A stretch of 23,463 bases of DNA from the NCBI GenBank assembly GCA_947487845.1, contig CANKYC010000007.1, forward strand, positions 1-23,463, written 5' to 3'. The position numbers and the translations under genes are program-made. How positions within the stretch are numbered: position 1 is the stretch's first letter; each line of letters opens with the position of its first letter. This document shows, piece after piece, positions 7,528-16,512 of this stretch. This stretch comes from Rickettsiales bacterium. GTDB taxonomy: Bacteria; Pseudomonadota; Alphaproteobacteria; Rickettsiales; UBA1997. The notes under the pieces were generated by a model that worked only from the letters and a program-made list of their open reading frames with translations, was not told the origin of the DNA and made no database searches.

Positions 7528-9327
7528 ATGTCAGAAAAAAAAATCGGAAATTATACAATAATTGATCATGAATTCGACGTTGTAGTTGTAGGTGCTGGCG
7601 GTGCTGGACTTCGCGCAACTTTCGGCATGGCGCAGAAAGGTTTGTCAACGGCTTGCATTTCAAAAGTATTCCCAACCCGCTCCCATACAGTTGCCGCACA
7701 AGGCGGAATTTCTGCCGCTTTAGGAAATATGGGTGAAGATGATTGGCGTTGGCACATGTATGACACCGTAAAAGGTTCAGACTGGTTGGGCGATCAAGAT
7801 GCCATCGAATATATGTGTCGCGAAGCACCAGCTGCAATTATCGAACTCGAACATTACGGCGTGCCTTTTTCGCGTACTAAAGAAGGCAAAATCTATCAAC
7901 GTCCTTTCGGCGGCATGACCAAAGAATTCGGCGAAGGCGGTCCAGCTCAAAGAACTTGCGCCGCCGCCGATAGAACAGGACATGCAATTTTACACACGCT
8001 TTACCAGCAATCTCTAAAACATAACGCTCAATTTTTCATCGAATATTTTGCTCTTGATTTGATCATGGAAAACGGCATATGTCGTGGTATCACAGCTCTT
8101 TCAATGGTTGATGGAACTATGCACCGCTTCAAAGCACAAATTGTTATACTTGCAACTGGTGGTTATGGTCGCGCTTATTTTTCTGCTACTTCTGCTCACA
8201 CCTGCACAGGTGACGGAAATGCTATGGTACTTCGCGCCGGGCTTCCACTTCAAGATATGGAATTCGTCCAATTTCATCCAACGGGCGTCTACGGTTCAGG
8301 ATGTTTAATCACTGAAGGCGCACGCGGCGAAGGTGGATATTTAGTTAACTCGGAAGGTGAAAGATTTATGGAGCGTTACGCTCCAAGCGCCAAAGATTTA
8401 GCAAGCCGCGACGTGGTTTCTCGCGCCATGACGATGGAAATTTTAGCTGGACGTGGCGTTGGCCCAAATAAAGATCACATTTATTTACACTTAAATCACT
8501 TGGATCCAAAAATTCTTCATGAAAGACTTCCCGGAATTTCTGAAACCGCCAAAATTTTCGCTGGCGTTGATGTAACTAAACAGCCAATTCCAGTTCTTCC
8601 AACCGTTCACTATAATATGGGCGGCATTCCAACTAATTTCAAAGCTGAAGTTTTAACTGTTAAAAATGGTAAAGCCGAAGCCGCTCCTGGATTAATGGCA
8701 ATTGGTGAAGCTGCTTGCGTTTCAGTTCACGGCGCTAATCGCTTGGGATCAAACTCATTGCTTGATCTTGTAGTATTTGGTCGCGCTGCCGCAATTCGCG
8801 CTGCCGAACTTATTAAGCCCAATACCAAACATTCTGAACTTCCCGAAAATGCTGGCGCTGAATCAATTGAGCGTTTCGACAAAATCAGAAATTCCAATGG
8901 CAAAACTCCAACTGCTAAAATTCGCAGTGAAATGCAAAGTTGTATGCAACTTCATGCCGCAGTATTTAGAACCGAAGATTCATTGTCTAAGGGCGCAGAA
9001 AAAATGCATGAAATTTTCAAGAAATTCGATGATCTTAAAATTGAAGATCGCGGATTAGTTTGGAACAGTGATTTAATTGAAGCCTTGGAACTCGATAATT
9101 TAAGATCGCAATCTTTGGTAACAATTCTTTGCGCCCTAAACCGTAAAGAAAGTCGTGGCGCACAAGCTCGCGACGATTACAAAGACAGAGACGACGAAAA
9201 TTGGATGAAGCACTCAATCATGTGGTGTGACAATAATGGAAATACTAAAGTTGATTATCGCGAAGTGATTTTGAAACCACTAAGCAATGATGTTCAAGCC
9301 TTCCCTCCTAAAAAAAGGGTTTACTAA
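7528..9327 (+). CDS. sdhA: Succinate dehydrogenase flavoprotein subunit
   Basis: SdhA oxidises succinate to fumarate with covalently bound FAD on the inner face of the cytoplasmic membrane, linking the TCA cycle to the quinone pool. The 599-residue length is standard. The N-terminal FAD fold has VVVGAGGAGLRA (about 19-30), and RSHTVAAQGGISAALGN follows, with H53 as the expected covalent flavin histidine. HPTGVYGSGCLITEGARGEG and HYNMGGIPTN belong to the fumarate reductase/succinate dehydrogenase catalytic core, and the active-site arginine region is ANRLGSNSLLDLVVFGRAA. The C-terminal domain ends normally (FPPKKRVY). It begins 12 bases after sdhD and precedes sdhB by 34. Confidence 0.99.
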   Translation: MSEKKIGNYTIIDHEFDVVVVGAGGAGLRATFGMAQKGLSTACISKVFPTRSHTVAAQGGISAALGNMGEDDWRWHMYDTVKGSDWLGDQDAIEYMCREAPAAIIELEHYGVPFSRTKEGKIYQRPFGGMTKEFGEGGPAQRTCAAADRTGHAILHTLYQQSLKHNAQFFIEYFALDLIMENGICRGITALSMVDGTMHRFKAQIVILATGGYGRAYFSATSAHTCTGDGNAMVLRAGLPLQDMEFVQFHPTGVYGSGCLITEGARGEGGYLVNSEGERFMERYAPSAKDLASRDVVSRAMTMEILAGRGVGPNKDHIYLHLNHLDPKILHERLPGISETAKIFAGVDVTKQPIPVLPTVHYNMGGIPTNFKAEVLTVKNGKAEAAPGLMAIGEAACVSVHGANRLGSNSLLDLVVFGRAAAIRAAELIKPNTKHSELPENAGAESIERFDKIRNSNGKTPTAKIRSEMQSCMQLHAAVFRTEDSLSKGAEKMHEIFKKFDDLKIEDRGLVWNSDLIEALELDNLRSQSLVTILCALNRKESRGAQARDDYKDRDDENWMKHSIMWCDNNGNTKVDYREVILKPLSNDVQAFPPKKRVY

Positions 9328-9361
9328 AATTAAAATTTTATCGAAATAAAAACAAAAACTT

Positions 9362-10159
9362 ATGGCAGAATTTACACTTCCAAAAAATTCACAAATCGAT
9401 AAAAAAGCCGGAAAGCTTTTTAAAGCCAAAGAAGGCGCTAAAAATGTGCGCGTTTTTCAGGTTTATCGTTACAACCCAGAAGATGCACAAAAAACAAATC
9501 CCCATATCGATAAATTTGAAATCGACATGGACGAATGTGGTCCAATGGTTTTGGATGCTTTAATCAAAATCAAATCTGATCACGATTCTTCGTTAACTTT
9601 CCGCAGATCTTGTCGCGAAGGAATTTGCGGCTCTTGCGCCATGAATATTGATGGAACCAACACCCTTGCTTGTACCAAAGCCATTTCCGATTGCAAAAGT
9701 TCAGATGTTAAAATTTATCCACTTCCGCACATGCTGGTTGTAAAAGATTTAGTTCCTGATCTTACAAATTTTTACGAGCAATATAAATCAATCAAACCTT
9801 GGCTACAGGCTGAACTTCCCGATAACCAAAATGAAGAAAGGCTTCAATCCCCGAAAGATCGTGAAAAATTGGATGGTCTTTATGAATGCATCTTGTGCGC
9901 CTGCTGCTCGACTTCTTGCCCAAGTTATTGGTGGAATGGCGATAAATATTTAGGGCCCGCAACTTTGTTGCAAGCTCAAAGATGGATCGTCGATTCGCGT
10001 GACGAGGCAACAGCAGAAAGGCTTGATGAACTTGAAGATCCATTCAAACTTTATCGTTGCCACACAATCATGAATTGTACGAATACTTGCCCAAAAGGCT
10101 TAAATCCAGCAAAAGCTATTGCTTCAATCAAACAAGCGATTGCCGATAGGAAAGCTTAA
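9362..10159 (+). CDS. sdhB: Succinate dehydrogenase iron-sulfur subunit
   Basis: SdhB carries electrons from the flavin to quinone through three iron-sulfur centres. In the 265-residue protein the [2Fe-2S] ligands are C84, C89 and C92 (SCREGICGSC) with C104. The C-terminal ferredoxin part has CILCACCSTSCPSYWW (C176, C179, C182, C186) and CHTIMNCTNTCPKGLNP (C233, C239, C243), which together hold the [4Fe-4S] and [3Fe-4S] clusters. A somewhat long lysine-rich N-terminus precedes the VFQVYRYNPE strand, typical of alphaproteobacterial and mitochondrial forms. It closes the sdhCDAB set; proC begins 4 bases after its TAA. Confidence 0.99.
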   Translation: MAEFTLPKNSQIDKKAGKLFKAKEGAKNVRVFQVYRYNPEDAQKTNPHIDKFEIDMDECGPMVLDALIKIKSDHDSSLTFRRSCREGICGSCAMNIDGTNTLACTKAISDCKSSDVKIYPLPHMLVVKDLVPDLTNFYEQYKSIKPWLQAELPDNQNEERLQSPKDREKLDGLYECILCACCSTSCPSYWWNGDKYLGPATLLQAQRWIVDSRDEATAERLDELEDPFKLYRCHTIMNCTNTCPKGLNPAKAIASIKQAIADRKA

Positions 10160-10163
10160 AAAT

Positions 10164-10973
10164 ATGAAAAATATTTTCTTCCTAGGTTGTGGAAAAATGG
10201 GGTCAATAATACTTCATAATCTACTTGAAGAAAATAATGTTGAAGCAAGTCAAATAAATATCCTAAAAAGGTCAGAAGATAATAAAATTTCTGGCCTTAA
10301 TTATGTAAAAGACATCTCGGAACTTCCGAAAAATTATAAAGCTGATTTGGTTTTTATAACAATTAAACCGCAAGATGCAGCAGTCATTTTGGAAGAGTTT
10401 TCTAAAGCAAAAATTTTAAACAAAAAAACCATCTTTATTTCAATTTTAGCTGGAAAGAAAATTCAATTTTTTGAAAAAATTCTTGGCAATAATGCGAAAA
10501 TTGTTCGCTCTATGCCAAATCTTCCTATTCAATATTCCCAAGGGATTTTCCCTTATCTCTGCAATAAAAATCTTAAAGAATCGGAAATCAAAAAACTAAA
10601 AACTATTTTTGATAAATTTGGTTCAGCTTTTGAAATTTCAAATGAGAAATTATTTGATGCAGCAACTGCAATTTTCGGATCAGGGCCAGCTTATATTTTT
10701 TTACTTCAAGAAATTTTTGCCGAGATTGCAATAAACTGCGGAATTAAAAAAAGTGAATCTGAAAATCTGGTTAAAAGACTATTTTTAGGAAGCGCGCTAA
10801 TATCAGAATTTTCTAAAAAAAAATTTTCCCAATTACGTGAATCAGTAACTTCAAAAAATGGCACAACCGCATCTGCTATAAAAGCTCTACAAAAAAATTC
10901 AGCCTTAAAAAATATTTTTACCAAAGCTATTGATGCAGCAATTATCAGGTCTCAAGAAATTTCCCGCGATTAA
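10164..10973 (+). CDS. proC: Pyrroline-5-carboxylate reductase
   Basis: ProC reduces pyrroline-5-carboxylate to proline with NAD(P)H in the cytosol. I place the start at ATG 10164 because it opens directly into the family's N-terminus (MKNIFFLGCGKMGS, Rossmann G-x-G-x-x-G), follows an AGGAAAG element, and avoids overlap with sdhB; a TTG at 10119 in the same frame would overlap sdhB. The resulting length of 269 is typical. Further family signs are FITIKPQD, the SMPNLP strand (residues around 115), GSGPAYIF, and the C-terminal signature RESVTSKNGTTASAI. It follows sdhB by 4 bases, and its last 41 bases overlap the next gene, so it is very likely co-transcribed with sdh. Confidence 0.95.
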   Translation: MKNIFFLGCGKMGSIILHNLLEENNVEASQINILKRSEDNKISGLNYVKDISELPKNYKADLVFITIKPQDAAVILEEFSKAKILNKKTIFISILAGKKIQFFEKILGNNAKIVRSMPNLPIQYSQGIFPYLCNKNLKESEIKKLKTIFDKFGSAFEISNEKLFDAATAIFGSGPAYIFLLQEIFAEIAINCGIKKSESENLVKRLFLGSALISEFSKKKFSQLRESVTSKNGTTASAIKALQKNSALKNIFTKAIDAAIIRSQEISRD

Positions 10974-12198
10974 AGCCAGCGACCTAGTTTTGGCATTTTT
11001 TATTTTGACCAGAATCATCCCTGTGCTTTTATCTTTTCCCTGCGCCACTGATGTTCCGCTTTACTTAACCTATTTTCAAAAGTTAGATCTTGGCTTTAAG
11101 CCTTACAGCCAGTTTGACTTAGAGTATCCACCACTAACTTTAATTTTTATCTACTTTCCCGGAGCGCTCTTAAAAAAGCTTGATTTTACGCCCTACTATC
11201 TTTTTTTCGCCTTTTTCATGCTTTTGGTTGATTTTTTTTGCCTAAAAACTTGTCAACTTTATTGCAAAAAACGTCTTTTAATGACTGAAAAAGAAATTTC
11301 TTATATGAGTCTTCTTTACATCTTATTCACTTTGGCAATGTTTCGCCTGCTTTATCATCGCTTAGATCTTGTAATTGCTTTAATTTTTACGACTTCTTTA
11401 TTTTTTTTTGAAGCCAAAAATCCAAAATTAAAAACTAGTTCTTTTATTAATGCCTTAGTTGGTTTTTTCTACAAGATTGTACCAGCGCTTACTTTGCCGA
11501 TAGCGATAATTTTTAAATCGGTTAATGGTGAGAAAATGGTTAAAATGATATGCCTGCAATCCTTATTTTTCATAACTTTGCTGATCTTAATTATTTATGC
11601 GTTAGAAATTTATACCGACTATAATTTTATTAAAAATATGATGGTTCATGCCAAAAGAGGTATTCAGATTGAATCAACTTATTCATCATTTTTAATGTTT
11701 AATAATTTGTTACATAATGAGCATTCATCACTTTATAATGGTTTTGGATCATGGAATATTAAGGGCGGTTTTTATCTGGAACTTATCACCAAATTTTTAG
11801 GAAATTTTATCCTACTCTTTTTTTACGCAGCTATTTTTTGGATTTTGTTTACTAAAAATAAACTGAAACGCCGAATAATTATTTCAGAAAATCACTTTCT
11901 TGACGCTACTTTGATAACCATTTTATTGCTTCTTTCTTTTCAAAAAGTTTTATCGATGCAATTTTTTGTTTGGCTCGCGCCAATTGCGGCAATTTGGCTC
12001 GCAAGAAATGATTCGCGGAAATTTTTGGCGATTTTTTCTTTTATATTTCTGGCCTCCTCATTTATTTTTTCGGATTATTTTAACCTGATTGAAGAAAAAC
12101 CAATTTTTGTAATCGCACTTTTTTTACGAAATAATTTACTGGTTATCATTACCTGTTTTTTAACCCACAGATTTTTAAAAAATTTATCAAATGTCTAA
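10933..12198 (+). CDS. Polytopic GT-C-type membrane glycosyltransferase (GT87/DUF2029-like), putative
   Basis: A 421-residue membrane protein with about nine or ten hydrophobic helices. Its first extracytoplasmic loop contains an aspartate (D40, in ATDVPLY) and then KPYSQFDLEYPP with E64-Y-P-P. A loop Asp followed by a P-Y-x-x-F-x-x-E-Y-P-P stretch is typical of GT-C fold transferases that use lipid-linked sugars, such as the GT87/DUF2029 mannosyltransferases and PIG-M-like enzymes. The acceptor and donor are unknown. The start at ATG 10933 overlaps proC by 41 bases (a TTG at 10930 is the alternative), and its end overlaps rnhA by 8 bases (ATGTCTAA), so translation is probably coupled. With gmd nearby it may serve surface glycan assembly, but that link is inference. 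Confidence 0.6.
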   Translation: MQQLSGLKKFPAIKASDLVLAFFILTRIIPVLLSFPCATDVPLYLTYFQKLDLGFKPYSQFDLEYPPLTLIFIYFPGALLKKLDFTPYYLFFAFFMLLVDFFCLKTCQLYCKKRLLMTEKEISYMSLLYILFTLAMFRLLYHRLDLVIALIFTTSLFFFEAKNPKLKTSSFINALVGFFYKIVPALTLPIAIIFKSVNGEKMVKMICLQSLFFITLLILIIYALEIYTDYNFIKNMMVHAKRGIQIESTYSSFLMFNNLLHNEHSSLYNGFGSWNIKGGFYLELITKFLGNFILLFFYAAIFWILFTKNKLKRRIIISENHFLDATLITILLLLSFQKVLSMQFFVWLAPIAAIWLARNDSRKFLAIFSFIFLASSFIFSDYFNLIEEKPIFVIALFLRNNLLVIITCFLTHRFLKNLSNV

Positions 12199-12628
12199 AA
12201 TTGAAATTTATACTGACGGAGCTTGTTCAAGAAACCCCGGACCTGGCGGATGGGGAGCGGTTTTGCTTTATAAAGAACATGAAAAAAGAATTTCTGGCGG
12301 TGAAAAAGATAGCACCAATAATCGTATGGAGTTGCGCGCCGTTTCAGAAGCGCTTAAGACCTTAAAAAAGCCAAGCGAGATAACAGTTTATACCGACAGT
12401 AAATATGTAATGGATGGCATTACTAAATGGATTTTTGGTTGGAAAAAAAATGGCTGGAAAACGGCAGATAAAAAACCGATAAAAAATATAGAATTTTGGC
12501 AAGATTTAGATGCCGAAGTAGCGCGCCATAAAATTGAATGGATTTGGGTAAAGGGACACAGCGGAAATCGCTTTAATGAAGTGGCAGATCAATTGGCACG
12601 CGATGCGGTGGATAGGTTTAGGCAATAA
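12191..12628 (+). CDS. rnhA: Ribonuclease HI
   Basis: RNase HI cuts the RNA strand of RNA-DNA hybrids, removing R-loops and primers. The 145-residue protein has the whole active site: D9 in IYTDGACSRNPGPGGWG, E47 in RMELRA, D69 in VYTDSKYV and D133 in NEVADQLA, with the mobile-loop histidine H123 in KGHSG. The basic protrusion (WKKNGWKTADKKPIKN) typical of E. coli-type enzymes is present. It starts inside the last codons of the preceding membrane-protein gene. It ends only 6 bases from the end of the convergent permease gene, with no visible terminator between. Confidence 0.98.
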   Translation: MSKIEIYTDGACSRNPGPGGWGAVLLYKEHEKRISGGEKDSTNNRMELRAVSEALKTLKKPSEITVYTDSKYVMDGITKWIFGWKKNGWKTADKKPIKNIEFWQDLDAEVARHKIEWIWVKGHSGNRFNEVADQLARDAVDRFRQ

Positions 12629-12634
12629 ACGAAA

Positions 12635-14011
12635 TTATTTATTTAGCGGACTATTGAGATAGCTATAACCAAAATAAAAGATCAAACCTAAAATTGACCA
12701 CAGCAAAAACCAAAAACCATTTTCAAGCAACAAGTTGTAAACCAGATAACCACAGCAAATCACAGACATTGGAACCACGACATAAACTGCTGGACATCTA
12801 AAATTACGCACCAGATTTGGTTGCTTGATGCGTAAAACCAAAACTCCGATTGAAACTACGATAAATGAAAACAGGGTTCCAAGACTAGTCATGTGACTCA
12901 AAACTTTGAGAGGCAATAATCCTGAAATCACAGCGACAGCAACTGAAACAATAATTACGCTGACATAAGGAGTATTATATTTTTTATGTAATTTGCTGAA
13001 AGGAGAAGGAATTAAACCGTCGCGCGACATTACGAAGAAAATACGGGATTGGCCATAAATTAAAATCAATAAAACTGAAGTGATGCCGGCAATAGCCCCA
13101 GTTCCGACAAGAGCTGAACCAATGTTGCTCCCATTTAATCTTAAAGCGCGGGCCAAAGGTTCGGCGTTATTTAAATCGGCGTAAGGAGAAATTCCGGTTA
13201 AAACCAATGCAACTGCAACATAGAGAATTGTGCATATTACAAGAGATGCGATAATACCGATTGGTAAATCTCTTTTTGGATTTTTACATTCTTCAGCAGC
13301 AGTCGCAACTGCATCAAAACCGATGTAAGCATAAAAAACCGTTGCGGCTCCCATAAAAATTCCGCCAATTCCAAAAGGCATGAAATCGGACCAGTTTTCG
13401 GTTTCAATCATTGGAGTTGCGATGATTAAAAATAGAAAAATCACGCCCAGTTTTGTAGCAACTAGAATTCGGTTTAGAGTCACGCTTTCTTTGGTGCCGC
13501 GAACTAATAAAAAGCCGATAAATAATGAAATAAAAATTGCCGGTAAGTTAATTATTCCGCCTTGCGCTGGAACTAAAGCCAAAGAATCAGGAATCATAAT
13601 TCCGCCTGTTTTTAAAATTCCAACCACATAACCCGACCAGCCTGCTGCAACGGTTGCAGCGCCAATTGCATATTCCAAAACCAAACCCCATCCAACAAGC
13701 CAAGCGATAAATTCACCTAAAATTGCGTAAGAATAAGTATAAGCGCTTCCCGAAACAGGAACCATTGAGGCTAGTTCGGCGTAAGCTAAAGCTGCAAAAA
13801 CGCAGGCAAATGCTGCCAATAAATATGAAATTGAAATTGCGGGACCAGCGTAAGTTGCAGCGGCAATTCCGGTAACTACAAAAATTCCGGTGCCAATGGT
13901 ACAGCCAATGCCGATCATGATTAGATCAAAAACGTTAAGCGTTTTTTTCAAAGTATTTTTTTCAGCATTCACCAAGATCGAGTGAATGCTCTTTTTACGC
14001 ATTAAATTCAT
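12635..14011 (-). CDS. APC-family amino-acid permease, copy A
   Basis: A 458-residue inner-membrane transporter of the amino acid-polyamine-organocation family, most like the bacterial cationic amino-acid transporter (CAT/YfnA) branch, with 12 or more helices. The helix-1 substrate motif GIGCTIGTGIFVVTG is at about residues 34-48, and GFDAVATAAEECKNPKRDLP marks the helix-6/loop region of this branch. It is a close paralogue of the next gene upstream: aligned by eye without large gaps the two are about two-thirds identical, including the SPLNK C-terminal motif. The substrate is not readable from sequence. It starts 9 bases after copy B ends, so both are probably made from one transcript. ATG 14011 fits the paralogue alignment; the ATG three codons later is possible. 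Confidence 0.9.
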   Translation of the reverse strand: MNLMRKKSIHSILVNAEKNTLKKTLNVFDLIMIGIGCTIGTGIFVVTGIAAATYAGPAISISYLLAAFACVFAALAYAELASMVPVSGSAYTYSYAILGEFIAWLVGWGLVLEYAIGAATVAAGWSGYVVGILKTGGIMIPDSLALVPAQGGIINLPAIFISLFIGFLLVRGTKESVTLNRILVATKLGVIFLFLIIATPMIETENWSDFMPFGIGGIFMGAATVFYAYIGFDAVATAAEECKNPKRDLPIGIIASLVICTILYVAVALVLTGISPYADLNNAEPLARALRLNGSNIGSALVGTGAIAGITSVLLILIYGQSRIFFVMSRDGLIPSPFSKLHKKYNTPYVSVIIVSVAVAVISGLLPLKVLSHMTSLGTLFSFIVVSIGVLVLRIKQPNLVRNFRCPAVYVVVPMSVICCGYLVYNLLLENGFWFLLWSILGLIFYFGYSYLNSPLNK

Positions 14012-14020
14012 AAGCTTTGA

Positions 14021-15418
14021 TTATTGCTTGTCCGACGATACTTTATTGAGAGGACTTTTTTTGTAACTGTAGCAGAAATAAACCAAAATACTGATTAAAA
14101 ACCAGATCAAGAAAGGCTTCCCTGTTTTTAAAAGTAAGTTATACATTAAGTAACCACAGCTCAAAATTGCAAGTGGTGCTACGATGAAAACTGCTGGACA
14201 TTTAAAAGGTCTTTCAACGTTTGGTTTTTTTACACGCATAACCAAAACTCCTACTGAAACTACAGTAAAGGCGAACAAAGTTCCGAGGCTACTCATTTGT
14301 CCCATGGTTTGAATTGGCGTAAATCCTGAAATTATAGCCACGGCTAAAGTTAAGAAAATACAGCCTAAATATGGAGTTCCAAATTTTTTATGAAGCTTGC
14401 CAAAAGCCGCTGGAATCAAACCGTCCCGCGCCATCACGAAGAAAATACGAGATTGACCATACATCAAAACTAGAAGCACCGCAACCATTCCGGTAACTGC
14501 TCCGGTTCCAACCAAAGCTGAACCAATGTTGCTGCCATTGACGCGAAGCGCATAAGCCATTGGTTCGGCATTGTTTAATTCGCTGAAATTTACAATGCCC
14601 GTTAAAACCAGAGAAACTGCAACATAAAGCAAGGCGCAAATTAAAAGACCTCCAATTATACCAATTGGTAAATCGCGATTAGGATTTTTGCATTCTTCCG
14701 CGGTTGTTGCGACTGCATCAAAACCAAGATAGGCAAAAAATATTGTAGCAGCACCAATACTAACGCCATGCCAGCCAAATGGGAAAAAATTAGCATAATT
14801 TTCCATTTTAATATGAGGAGCGGCGATTGCCAAAAACAAAAAAATCACGCCCAGCTTAATACCAACTAAAATGCGATTTACCATAATGCTTTCTTTGGTT
14901 CCGCGAATTAATAAACAACCAATAAATAAGGAAATGCAAATCGCGGGAAGATTTATCATTCCGCCTTCCGATGGAACTTTTATCAAATATTCCGGCAAGT
15001 GAATTCCACCGGCATTTAAAATACCGACAAAATATCCCGACCAACCAGCGGCGACCGTGGAAGCAGCAACTGTATATTCTAGAATTAAACCCCAAGCAAC
15101 TAACCAAGCGATAAATTCACCAAGAATTATATAAGAATAAGTATAGGCGCTTCCAGCGACCGGAACCATCGCAGCAAGTTCGGTGTAAGCTAAACCCGCA
15201 AACATACAGGCTAAACCAGCAAGTGCGTAAGAAATTGAAATAGCGGGACCAGCATATTCAGCAGCGGCGATACCAGTTAAAACAAAAATTCCAGTTCCGA
15301 TTGTGCAACCAATTCCGAGCAAAATTAAATCAAATGCTCCCAGAGTTTTCTTTAATGAATTTTTACTTGCTCCTTCAAGCACGCTCTCGATGGATTTTCT
15401 TCTAAAAATTGATCTCAT
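14021..15418 (-). CDS. APC-family amino-acid permease, copy B
   Basis: A 465-residue member of the same CAT/YfnA-like APC branch as its neighbour, predicted to import an amino acid by a sodium- or proton-linked route or by exchange. GIGCTIGTGIFVLTG lies near residue 35, and GFDAVATTAEECKNPNRDLP near 230. The ATG at 15418 has a good GAGGAAG ribosome binding site 9 bases upstream, much stronger than those of most genes here. It differs from copy A mainly in helix-facing residues and has seven extra C-terminal residues (VSSDKQ-type tail). Adjacent duplicates that have drifted this far may have different substrates. Confidence 0.9.
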   Translation of the reverse strand: MRSIFRRKSIESVLEGASKNSLKKTLGAFDLILLGIGCTIGTGIFVLTGIAAAEYAGPAISISYALAGLACMFAGLAYTELAAMVPVAGSAYTYSYIILGEFIAWLVAWGLILEYTVAASTVAAGWSGYFVGILNAGGIHLPEYLIKVPSEGGMINLPAICISLFIGCLLIRGTKESIMVNRILVGIKLGVIFLFLAIAAPHIKMENYANFFPFGWHGVSIGAATIFFAYLGFDAVATTAEECKNPNRDLPIGIIGGLLICALLYVAVSLVLTGIVNFSELNNAEPMAYALRVNGSNIGSALVGTGAVTGMVAVLLVLMYGQSRIFFVMARDGLIPAAFGKLHKKFGTPYLGCIFLTLAVAIISGFTPIQTMGQMSSLGTLFAFTVVSVGVLVMRVKKPNVERPFKCPAVFIVAPLAILSCGYLMYNLLLKTGKPFLIWFLISILVYFCYSYKKSPLNKVSSDKQ

Positions 15419-15445
15419 TACTTAAACTTCCTCGTATTAATTTTA

Positions 15446-16474
15446 TTATTCGTTAACCAGCAAAGCTTCATCCGCGGTTTCTTGTGAGATAATACCTTTG
15501 GTCAATAAATCTGTTATAGAATCTTTCATTAAGCACATGCCGTTTTTTTTGCCGAGCTCAATGATTGAGTTGATTTGTGGAATTTTATCTTCGCGGATCA
15601 GGTTACGAATTGAAGAATTGGCAATCATTACTTCGTAGGCTGCGACTCGACCACCGCCATTTTTCTTCAAAAGACTCTGCGAAACTACAGCTTTGATTGA
15701 AGTTGAAAGCATGGTACGAACAACAGCTTTATCTTCCGATGGGAAAACGTCGATTATGCGGTTTATAGTTTGCGCTGATGAGCTGGTATGAAGAGTTCCT
15801 AAAACCAAATGCCCAGTTTCTGCAGCGGTTAGAGCTAATTGAATTGTTTCTACATCACGCAACTCACCAACCAAAATTACATCCGGATCTTCGCGCAAAG
15901 CGCTTTTCAGGGCATTTGCAAATGATAAAGTGCTATTTCCAACTTCACGTTGGTTGATTAAGGATTTTTTATTTTTGTGAATAAATTCCACCGGATCTTC
16001 GATTGTAATTATATGGCTGGAATGAATAGTATTTATTTGATCAATTAGAGCTGCAAGAGTAGTTGATTTTCCGCTGCCAGTCGGACCAACAACTAGAACT
16101 AATCCTTTAGCAGCATTGGCCAAACCACGCACAATTTCAGGTGCGTGTAATGCGGAAAGACTTCTTATTTCACTTGGAATTTCACGAAAAACTGAAGCAG
16201 CACCATAAATTGTTTTAAAAGCATTAACGCGGAAACGTAAATCTGCTCCGGCTTGAATTGAAAAATCTAATTCCCACTTTTCCTCATACATTTTTTTCTG
16301 AACTTCATTCATCACCGAATGAAGCATTTCAAGAACCTGTGCGTTTGTAAGCTGCGGCGTATTTGGAATTGCCACCATTTCCCCATCAATACGCAACATT
16401 GGCGAAGATCCAGTTGTGATATGAACATCTGAGCAACCTTGCTTCTTGGCGTAAGTAAGAATTTTTTCAATCAT
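15446..16474 (-). CDS. pilT: Twitching-motility (pilus retraction) ATPase PilT
   Basis: PilT is the hexameric cytoplasmic ATPase that retracts type IV pili. The 342-residue protein has the N-terminal PAS-like domain (SDVHITTGSSPMLRIDGE), Walker A GPTGSGKST (130-138), the Asp-box region IITIEDPVEF (155-164), Walker B DPDVILVGELRD (196-207, E204) and the His-box TGHLVLGTLHT (220-230). The retraction motif, A-I-R-N-L-I-R-E in most PilT proteins, is SIRNLIRE here (288-295). That and the overall length favour PilT over PilB or a type II secretion ATPase. No pilin, PilB, PilC or PilQ is in the window. The upstream neighbour is a secreted TPR protein, 38 bases away. Confidence 0.93.
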   Translation of the reverse strand: MIEKILTYAKKQGCSDVHITTGSSPMLRIDGEMVAIPNTPQLTNAQVLEMLHSVMNEVQKKMYEEKWELDFSIQAGADLRFRVNAFKTIYGAASVFREIPSEIRSLSALHAPEIVRGLANAAKGLVLVVGPTGSGKSTTLAALIDQINTIHSSHIITIEDPVEFIHKNKKSLINQREVGNSTLSFANALKSALREDPDVILVGELRDVETIQLALTAAETGHLVLGTLHTSSSAQTINRIIDVFPSEDKAVVRTMLSTSIKAVVSQSLLKKNGGGRVAAYEVMIANSSIRNLIREDKIPQINSIIELGKKNGMCLMKDSITDLLTKGIISQETADEALLVNE

Positions 16475-16512
16475 GATAAAAAATTAATTGAATTTTGGGT
16501 TTGGGATTCGGC

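Noticed and set aside
7493..7837. Minus-strand open frames inside sdhA and other genes
   Set aside because: They lie opposite strongly conserved coding sequence, have no ribosome binding site and show no protein motif.
10119..10163. TTG start at 10119 giving proC 15 extra residues
   Set aside because: It lies inside sdhB, adds residues before the conserved MKNIFFLGCG start, and the ATG at 10164 has a better upstream sequence.
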